NCBI GenBank assembly: GCA_009692065.1 | Contig: SHZY01000048.1 | Span: 1 to 38,181 of the forward strand | Reading direction: 5' to 3' | From: Gemmataceae bacterium | GTDB taxonomy: Bacteria > Planctomycetota > Planctomycetia > Gemmatales > Gemmataceae | DNA: 38,181 nucleotides | Shown here: in pieces, positions 33,080 to 38,181 of the stretch | How positions within the stretch are numbered: position 1 is the first letter of the stretch | Layout of the letters: every line of letters begins with the position of its first letter | Made by a program: the position numbers and the translations under genes | Notes under the pieces: model-generated | What the model was told of the DNA's origin: nothing | The model's database searches: none | What the model saw: only the letters and a program-made list of their open reading frames with translations

Positions 33080-33745
33080 CTACAACAAAATATAAGAATC
33101 TGGATCGTCCCACTGCCCGATTTCCTTCTGAAACTTGCGGGACTTGTCCACGATGATCTGGCCATCGTCGGTCTTCTTGATGGCGTAGCGTTCGAGCGGG
33201 CGCGGCGCCGGGCCTTCGAAGTTCACGCCGGTGATCTTGAAGCCGGAGCCGTGGCACGGGCACTTGAACTTCTTCTCGCCTTCCAGCCAGTTCGGCGTGC
33301 AGCCGAGGTGCGTGCAGGTGGTGCTCAGGGCGTAGATAATTTCCCGGCCACGCTCGTCCTTGGAGCGTATAATCCAGGCGCCGGTTTCCTTGAACTTGTC
33401 ATCGACCTTGTTCTCTTCGTAGTTCGAGACGTCGCCGGCCTTGAAACTGCTGGGCGGCTCGGAAAGAACGTTGGGGAACATGAAGCGCACGGTGCCGAGC
33501 GTCATGCCGACCATCGACAAGGTGAACGTGGTCCAGGCCGTCGCAAACCAGGAGCCGAAGAACACGAGTCCCGTGGTGACGAGAAAATTACGTCGCGTCG
33601 GCTCGCTCGGTGCGGCTGCAGCCGGCTTTGCCGGTGGCTTCGCCGTCACGCTGGTGGGTGATGGCGCCGGTGGAGTCGCCGTCACGCCTGTTTCAGGCGC
33701 CGGCATTGGCTGATTGGCATCGTTGGGTTGATTGGGTTCCGCCAT
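33080..33745 (-). CDS. Rieske iron-sulfur protein
   Basis: 221 residues. An N-terminal Pro/Ala/Thr-rich stretch (1-49) precedes a twin-arginine signal anchor (TRRNFLVTTGLVFFG) and a helix to about 88, so the folded cluster is exported by Tat and stays membrane-bound. The 2Fe-2S site is CTHLGC (144-149) and CPCHGSGF (162-169), each with Cys and His ligands. The protein moves electrons from quinol at cytochrome b to the next carrier, here presumably the octahaem cytochrome. The start is ATG 33745 or ATG 33751: GAAGG lies 4 bases before the first of these codons and 10 before the second. It is the first gene of the minus-strand reductase locus. Confidence 0.94.
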   Translation of the reverse strand: MAEPNQPNDANQPMPAPETGVTATPPAPSPTSVTAKPPAKPAAAAPSEPTRRNFLVTTGLVFFGSWFATAWTTFTLSMVGMTLGTVRFMFPNVLSEPPSSFKAGDVSNYEENKVDDKFKETGAWIIRSKDERGREIIYALSTTCTHLGCTPNWLEGEKKFKCPCHGSGFKITGVNFEGPAPRPLERYAIKKTDDGQIIVDKSRKFQKEIGQWDDPDSYILL

Positions 33746-33751
33746 GATCAT

Positions 33752-33947
33752 CGAACCTTCAAGCCAAGTTTGTGAAACGATTCACGAGATTCGTTTTACG
33801 ATTCACATGCAACTCGTCAACCGGGTTTCTTGCTCGATAAAGGTGAATGCAAAGGGGGTGCCAAACGAAATCGCACATAAGACGTGCGAAATCGGCGAAA
33901 TGATGGTGGCACGGTCTCAGAATTGGCAAAAACGCACCTCGCCAGTG
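33752..33947. promoter_or_regulatory. Spacer upstream of the Rieske gene, with a GATTCAC heptad palindrome
   Basis: A 196-base spacer downstream of mtnA that should hold the promoter of the Rieske/cytochrome b locus. At 33772-33806 it reads as consecutive heptads GTGAAAC, GATTCAC, GAGATTC, GTTTTAC, GATTCAC, bounded by TGTGAA and TTCACA, so it can fold on itself. No clear promoter consensus was found. Confidence 0.45.
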
Positions 33948-35012
33948 TCAATTCAAGTAAAGGCTCGCCACAAACTGGCGTATCGTCGATTCATTGACGG
34001 GCCGAATCACCCCCTTTTCCGTGATGATGCCGGCTATCAATTCAGCTGGTGTCACATCGAACGCCGGGTTGTAGACGCGCACACCCTCCGGCGCGATGAT
34101 CTTGCCCATGCCCTCGGTGATCTCGCGCGGGTCACGCTGCTCGATCGGGATTTGAGCGCCGCTCTTGATCTGCAAATCAAACGTGCTCGATGGCGCCGCC
34201 ACGTAGAACGGAATGCCGTGCGCGCGTGCCAAAACGGCGACGCCGTAGGTGCCGATCTTGTTCGCGGTGTCGCCATTGGCGGCGATGCGATCGGCGCCGA
34301 CGATGACCATCTGGATCTTTCCCTCGCGCATGACCTGGGCCGCCATGTTGTCGCAGATGAGCGTGACGTCGATGCCGGCTTGCTGCAACTCCCACGCCGT
34401 TAAGCGTGCGCCTTGCAAGAGGGGGCGGGTCTCGCCCGCGAAAACGCGGAACGTCTTGCCCTCTTCCGCCGCCGCATACATGACTGCCAGCGCAGTGCCC
34501 GACCCCGCGGTCGCCAGACTGCCGGCGTTGCAGTGAGTGAGGATGCCCTGCCCTTCCTGGATCAACGCAGCGCCGGCGCGACCGATCGCGTGGCACATCG
34601 TGCGGTCCTCGTCCTCGATCGCCAGCGCTTCGGTCAACAGAAGTCGCGTCAACTCTGCCGGCGCAAGCTGTCCCAGCTGGCTTGCTGCTTTTTTCTCGAT
34701 TCGTTCAATTGCCCAAAAAAGGTTGACCGCCGTGGGTCGGCTCGTACGCAGAAAATCGGACACTTCCTTGAGCCTTGCCGCATAGCTGGCCGAGTCGGTG
34801 TGCGACTGGATGCCGACGACGACGCCCATCGCGGCCGCCACACCAATCGCCGGGGCGCCGCGCACACGCAACACGCGGATCGCTTCCCAGGCCTCCTCGA
34901 CGGTTCGGCAATCGCGGTAGGCGACTTCGGACGGTAGAAGTGTTTGATCGATCAAGCGGAGATGGCCGGGCAAATCGCCGATCCATTGTACGGTGCGCGG
35001 CAGCGGGTTCAT
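33948..35012 (-). CDS. mtnA: S-methyl-5-thioribose-1-phosphate isomerase
   Basis: MtnA converts 5-methylthioribose-1-phosphate to methylthioribulose-1-phosphate in the methionine salvage pathway, in the cytoplasm. The 354 residues match closely: VRGAPAIGVAAAMGVVVG (50-67), ILTHCNAGSLATAG with catalytic Cys161, RPLLQGARLTAWEL and VIVGADRIAANGD with catalytic Asp241. It ends with FDVTPAELIAGIITEKGV. The related eIF2B-like subunits lack the Cys/Asp pair, so this is the enzyme. ATG 35012 has GGAAAG upstream. No other mtn gene is adjacent; the neighbour is a HisN-like phosphatase across a palindromic spacer. Confidence 0.95.
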   Translation of the reverse strand: MNPLPRTVQWIGDLPGHLRLIDQTLLPSEVAYRDCRTVEEAWEAIRVLRVRGAPAIGVAAAMGVVVGIQSHTDSASYAARLKEVSDFLRTSRPTAVNLFWAIERIEKKAASQLGQLAPAELTRLLLTEALAIEDEDRTMCHAIGRAGAALIQEGQGILTHCNAGSLATAGSGTALAVMYAAAEEGKTFRVFAGETRPLLQGARLTAWELQQAGIDVTLICDNMAAQVMREGKIQMVIVGADRIAANGDTANKIGTYGVAVLARAHGIPFYVAAPSSTFDLQIKSGAQIPIEQRDPREITEGMGKIIAPEGVRVYNPAFDVTPAELIAGIITEKGVIRPVNESTIRQFVASLYLN

Positions 35013-35028
35013 GGGCTTTCCACAAATT

Positions 35029-35063
35029 GTTTAGCGCTCGCGGGACCGCTGCGGGCGCTAAAC
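35029..35063. repeat. Inverted repeat (GTTTAGCGCTCGC family)
   Basis: The arm 35029-35041 (GTTTAGCGCTCGC) pairs with 35051-35063 with one mismatch, around a 9-base loop. It lies between the HisN-like gene (stop 35078) and mtnA (start 35012), both minus strand. Confidence 0.75.
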
Positions 35064-35077
35064 GAGAATCCGGTTGC

Positions 35078-35851
35078 TCATTGCCCACGAATGATCCGCA
35101 ACGCCTGCTCGTGCAGGAACCCGTTGCTCGCCAGCACGTCCGGCTTTTCGATATCGAGTTTGCCATCCCACGCCGTCAACTTGCCGCCGGCTTCCTCGAC
35201 GATTGGCACGATGGCGCCGAGGTCCCAGGAATGGACGCCGTGCTCGACCATGATCTCGCCGGAACCTTGTGCGATCATCATGAAGCCGTAGAAATCGCCG
35301 TAGCCGCGTTGACGCTCGGTGACGCTGACGAGATCAAGAAATTGGCGTTCTGCCCCGGCCTTCTTGAACCAGGAGATGCTCGAATAGTGGAGGTGCGATT
35401 TGTCGAGTGTCTTGACGTCGGACACGCGGATACGGCGCTCGTCGCGAAATGCGCCGTCGCCGCGCAGGGCGCGAAAGACTTGCTTCAGCGCCGGCAAATA
35501 AACAACTCCCGCGATCAATTCTCCTTTGTACTCGAGGCCGACCATGCACGCCCAGAGAGGTACGCCGCGGACGAAGCTGCGCGTCCCGTCGATCGGATCG
35601 ATGATCCAGCGGAACCCGGACGACCCCGGCGTGCTTCCAGATTCTTCCCCCAGGAAGCCATCGGCGGGAAACTTGCCAAGGAGGGCCTTGCGCAGCAAGT
35701 CCTCGGCACCTTTGTCGGCCATGGTGACGGGACTGCGGTCCGGCTTCCACTCGACGGCGATACCTTGATCGAAGTAGCCCAGCGCGAACTGGCCCGCTTT
35801 CTGGGCGGCGTCGAGGGCGGCTTCGTATCGGTTGCGCCATTCAACATTCAT
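35078..35851 (-). CDS. hisN: Inositol-monophosphatase-family phosphatase, probably histidinol-phosphatase
   Basis: 257 residues of the IMPase/HisN family. The metal-binding motifs are GEES (68-71), the hallmark WIIDPIDGTRSFVRG (82-96) and HSWDLGAIVPIVEEAGG near residue 210. DPIDGTRSF with Arg-Ser-Phe after the motif, and the MVEHGVHSWD stretch, match histidinol-phosphatases better than inositol phosphatases, which usually read DGTTNF. The reaction would be removal of phosphate from histidinol phosphate in histidine synthesis, but no other his gene is adjacent. The symbol is therefore likely rather than certain. The start is ATG 35851. A 23-bp hairpin precedes it. Confidence 0.82.
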   Translation of the reverse strand: MNVEWRNRYEAALDAAQKAGQFALGYFDQGIAVEWKPDRSPVTMADKGAEDLLRKALLGKFPADGFLGEESGSTPGSSGFRWIIDPIDGTRSFVRGVPLWACMVGLEYKGELIAGVVYLPALKQVFRALRGDGAFRDERRIRVSDVKTLDKSHLHYSSISWFKKAGAERQFLDLVSVTERQRGYGDFYGFMMIAQGSGEIMVEHGVHSWDLGAIVPIVEEAGGKLTAWDGKLDIEKPDVLASNGFLHEQALRIIRGQ

Positions 35852-35882
35852 ACGTGAACTCGTGATAGTCGGTTGCGGAAAA

Positions 35883-35936
35883 TGATACGCTCGGCGGCTT
35901 CGCGCACTTTCGAGCGCGAAACCGCCGAGCGTATCA
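35883..35936. repeat. Near-perfect 23-bp hairpin (GATACGCTCGGCGG) upstream of the HisN-like gene
   Basis: The arm 35883-35905 pairs with 35914-35936 with one mismatch, around the 8-base loop ACTTTCGA. It lies between the stop of the beta-propeller cytochrome (35958) and the HisN-like start (35851), on the same strand. There is no T-run. Confidence 0.8.
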
Positions 35937-35957
35937 CGCTGCGCAACAGAAATCGGT

Positions 35958-37841
35958 TTAACGGGCCGGATCTCCCTTTTTCATGGACTGGACTCGGAAC
36001 GGCACCGTGTTCGGCGTCACCTCAGGCGGCGATTGGTAAGGCAACGATTTCAGGAACTCGACAAGGTCGCCGATCTCGTCCGTCTTCAGCTGGCTGGTCT
36101 TGCCGTGCTTGTCTTCCTTGTTCTGCATTGTGACAACGTCGAGCAACGTCTTGGCCGAGCCGTCGTGCAGATACGGCGAGGCGCGATAGATGCCGAGCAG
36201 CGTCGGCGTGTCGAACTTGGTTCCCATGCGCTCCGTCTTGTCGCCGCGGCCGGTGCCGATGTCGTGCAGATTGAACGGCTGCGTCAGGCTGCTATCGGTA
36301 TAGTACGGGCCGCTGTGGCAGGTCGCACAGCCCACGTCCTTGCGGAAGAAGACATCCTTGCCGCGCATGGCAGCCGGCTTCAGCTTGCCCGGCGCTTCGA
36401 TGTGCGGCGACAGCGGGTACTCGAGCGAGTTACAATAGATCGCGATGGCGTCGAGATCCTTCGAGCGTCCACTGGTTTTTTCTTCGAGTTCGGCTTTGTG
36501 GAAGCCAACCTTCGGTTTCAACTGACCTTTCAAGAAGCCGATGCCTTGCATGAGCTTCGAGCGGACGGTGTACTCGAAATCCTGAACTTCGTCGCGGTCG
36601 GCCGACCAATGCAAGGGATGGGTGTTGGCCATACCGACGAAGGCGGTCGCCTTGCGCAACCCTTCCGCCTGTTGCCAGACGCGGCCATCGTGCAAGCCAT
36701 CGGGGTGGCAGGACGAGCACGCGACCCAGCGCCGGCTCGACATCGGCTGATTCGCGGTGTTGAACAGAATCTTGCCGCGCACCCATTCGGGCGTCTTGGG
36801 TTGCTCGCAGGTCTTGATATTTTTGACAACCGCCATGGTCTGGGCGTTGTAAATATCGACGGAGAAATCCATGGCGTTGTAGACGTAAACCGATTTGCTA
36901 TCGGGACTGACGCGGACGGCCCGCGGGTTCTGCCCGGTGCGAGTGGGGTAGCCGGCGCTTTCGACTTCCTTGTAGTCGTCGTCGATGACGTTGCACACGT
37001 TCATATCGTTGGTGCCGGCGTAAATGAGGTAGAAGCGCTTGCCGTCGGGAGAGATTGCCGACTCCCAGGGATTGGTCACCACATAAAGGCTGTTGAAGGT
37101 GTCCATGCCGAACGCGACGCGCCGGCGTCCTTCGCCCGGCTTCAGATCGCAGAAGCTGAGCTGCGGAAAGATGGAGCCGGCCCCGTCGCCGATCTTGATC
37201 ATCGAGCGGATGTGTCCGAGATACGCCTTGGGCCGCGTCGGATGCAAAAGGACGTGGCGGGCGAGGTTGTCAGTGGAATGCCCCTTCCACGAATCGACGA
37301 TCTTGCCGGAGGCGAGGTCGATCGCGTTCAGCACGCCGGTATAGAACTCGCTGACGTAAACGCGTTTGCCGTCCGGCGCGATCGCGATGCCTCGCACCAT
37401 GGATCCCGCGGGAATCTCGCGCAATACCTTTCCTTCCTGCAGATCGATTTCGCTGACGAGGCCCGGATACTCATGGGACACATAGGCGCGGGTACCCTTG
37501 GCGTCGGCGACGATACCATACGGCTCAGCGGCCGTCTTGATCGTCTTTTCGATCTTGCCGGTGTTGGTGTCGAAGATGACGATCGATTGCTCGTGATAGA
37601 GAGTCGCCGCCGCGAGGGGCCCGTCGCCGATCCAGGTAACGCCTTCGGGCTTTTTGCCGACCTTGATTTCGCGCACGGCTTCCTTGGTGACGAGATCGAC
37701 GAGCGTGACTGTACCATTGTCGTTATTGGCAACGATCAGCGTTTTGCCGTTCGGGTGAACGTCCATCAGGCTATTGCTCGGGCCGGCTAGGCTGATCGAA
37801 GCGGCCATCAAGAACGCAAGGATTCCGAGACTGCGGCGCAT
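35958..37841 (-). CDS. Secreted beta-propeller (YVTN-type) dihaem cytochrome, peroxidase/MauG-like C-terminus
   Basis: 627 residues with a signal peptide (MRRSLGILAFLMAASISLAG). Residues about 25-345 are repeated blades of the YVTN type (HPNGKTLIVANNDNGTVTLV, APDGKRVYVSEF, SPDSKSVYVYNAMD). The C-terminal part has two haem-c sites, CSSCH (375-379) and CATCH (505-509). SPYLHDGSAKTLLDVV and LVEFLKSLPY follow, typical of dihaem cytochrome c peroxidase/MauG-like proteins. It is periplasmic; a redox role is likely but the partner is unknown. The start is placed at ATG 37841 because the signal peptide begins there. In-frame ATGs at 37877, 37886 and 37913 would give unusually long N-regions, but cannot be excluded. 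Confidence 0.85.
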   Translation of the reverse strand: MRRSLGILAFLMAASISLAGPSNSLMDVHPNGKTLIVANNDNGTVTLVDLVTKEAVREIKVGKKPEGVTWIGDGPLAAATLYHEQSIVIFDTNTGKIEKTIKTAAEPYGIVADAKGTRAYVSHEYPGLVSEIDLQEGKVLREIPAGSMVRGIAIAPDGKRVYVSEFYTGVLNAIDLASGKIVDSWKGHSTDNLARHVLLHPTRPKAYLGHIRSMIKIGDGAGSIFPQLSFCDLKPGEGRRRVAFGMDTFNSLYVVTNPWESAISPDGKRFYLIYAGTNDMNVCNVIDDDYKEVESAGYPTRTGQNPRAVRVSPDSKSVYVYNAMDFSVDIYNAQTMAVVKNIKTCEQPKTPEWVRGKILFNTANQPMSSRRWVACSSCHPDGLHDGRVWQQAEGLRKATAFVGMANTHPLHWSADRDEVQDFEYTVRSKLMQGIGFLKGQLKPKVGFHKAELEEKTSGRSKDLDAIAIYCNSLEYPLSPHIEAPGKLKPAAMRGKDVFFRKDVGCATCHSGPYYTDSSLTQPFNLHDIGTGRGDKTERMGTKFDTPTLLGIYRASPYLHDGSAKTLLDVVTMQNKEDKHGKTSQLKTDEIGDLVEFLKSLPYQSPPEVTPNTVPFRVQSMKKGDPAR

Positions 37842-37933
37842 GCGTAAGCCCCCCGTGGTGATGCGAGACGGTTTCATGGGGTTCATTATGAGGCAGATGG
37901 TCGGGAAATGCAATTAGCGGGCGCTGAAAATAC

Positions 37934-37994
37934 GTTTAGACGGTCGCCTTTGGCGAGCGCGGCGCTCCCGCTCGCCAAAGGCGAGCGGCTAAAC
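37934..37994. repeat. 26-bp inverted repeat (TCGCCTTTGGCGAGCG family)
   Basis: The arm 37934-37959 pairs with 37969-37994 with two mismatches, around a 9-base loop. Each arm contains CTTTGGCGAGCG and its own small palindrome, CGCCTTTGGCG. It lies between the beta-propeller cytochrome and the end of the transposase remnant. The stretch 37995-38045 contains no gene I can support. Confidence 0.75.
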
Positions 37995-38045
37995 ATGGTT
38001 CACGACGCCGCCACGACCTCGGCCGGCACCAGCACAACTGTCCCG

Positions 38046-38181
38046 TTAAAAGTCGAATAGCGACAACTGGTTATGTCGAGGCCCTTCCTGATCCGGGTCG
38101 ATTCTACCCGATAATGCCGAAAAAAGCGGGGTTTTCTCGAAAAGGTTGAGGCTCAATATTTGCAGAATTTCGTTCATGCTC
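38046..38181 (-). mobile_element. C-terminal end of an IS4-like transposase gene, cut by window edge
   Basis: A minus-strand frame enters from the right edge and ends at TAA 38046-38048. The 44 visible residues read SMNEILQILSLNLFEKTPLF, then SALSGRIDPDQEGPRHNQ, then LSLFDF. The ILQILSLxLFEKTP stretch and the NQL-LFDF end match the C-termini of IS4-type DDE transposases. The sequence just beyond (AACGGGACAGTTGTGC on the minus strand, about 38049-38034) may be the insertion-sequence end, but the terminal repeat cannot be confirmed without the other end. Confidence 0.6.

Noticed and set aside
36033..37790. 585-codon plus-strand open frame opposite the beta-propeller cytochrome
   Set aside because: It is antisense to a clear propeller plus CxxCH gene and shows no recognisable domain or ribosome-binding site.

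Overview
The window looks like a chromosomal segment of a planctomycete, most likely of the Gemmataceae type. This is inferred from the gene families, the high GC content and the long insertions in conserved proteins. It also fits the split cytochrome b next to a giant multihaem cytochrome c and the many palindromic spacers between genes. No rRNA, tRNA or CRISPR array was seen.

Layout. 1-109 is the end of an unrecognised plus-strand gene. 299-9458 (minus) is a respiratory complex I membrane-arm operon, nuoH-J-K-L-M-N, plus a small helical protein; nuoI is absent between nuoH and nuoJ. 9647-10318 (plus) is scpB. 10601-10896 (minus) is an antitoxin-like gene followed by an 11-codon remnant of a PIN-type toxin that stops beside a roughly 210-bp repeat. 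10964-12298 (minus) is a secreted M20 amidohydrolase. 12412-14806 (plus) is a methyltransferase, a secreted thioredoxin-like protein with an in-frame TGA at its active site, a flavin reductase-like protein and a membrane zinc-finger protein. 15123-21077 (minus) is a toroid protein, a very long membrane coiled-coil protein and an alpha/beta hydrolase. 21281-24271 (plus) is a membrane-bound sigma-54 activator. 24285-25130 (minus) is a RmlD-like reductase. 25232-33745 (minus) is a quinol:cytochrome c reductase locus: Rieske protein, cytochrome b6-type protein, subunit IV-like protein, an octahaem cytochrome c of 1500 residues and a cupredoxin-like lipoprotein. 33948-37841 (minus) is mtnA, a HisN-like phosphatase and a beta-propeller dihaem cytochrome. 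The right edge holds the end of a transposase.

The two electron-transport loci fit together: complex I reduces quinone, the Rieske/cytochrome b complex oxidises quinol, and the multihaem cytochrome and possibly the copper protein carry electrons on.

The most interesting signal is at 13259-13774. The only in-frame stop, TGA at 13433, sits exactly where the first cysteine of a thioredoxin CxxC motif belongs (WAGY-U-PPCK). It is followed by a perfect 6-bp stem with a GGUCG loop at 13459-13475, like a bacterial SECIS element. This looks like a previously unannotated selenoprotein that a standard gene caller would split in two. The second theme is the spacers. Several are 7-nt periodic hairpins (TAGTCCG and other units) whose ends supply the stop codon of one gene and the start codon of the next. 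Others are perfect palindromes between co-directional genes, and two are copies of a composite repeat between convergent genes.
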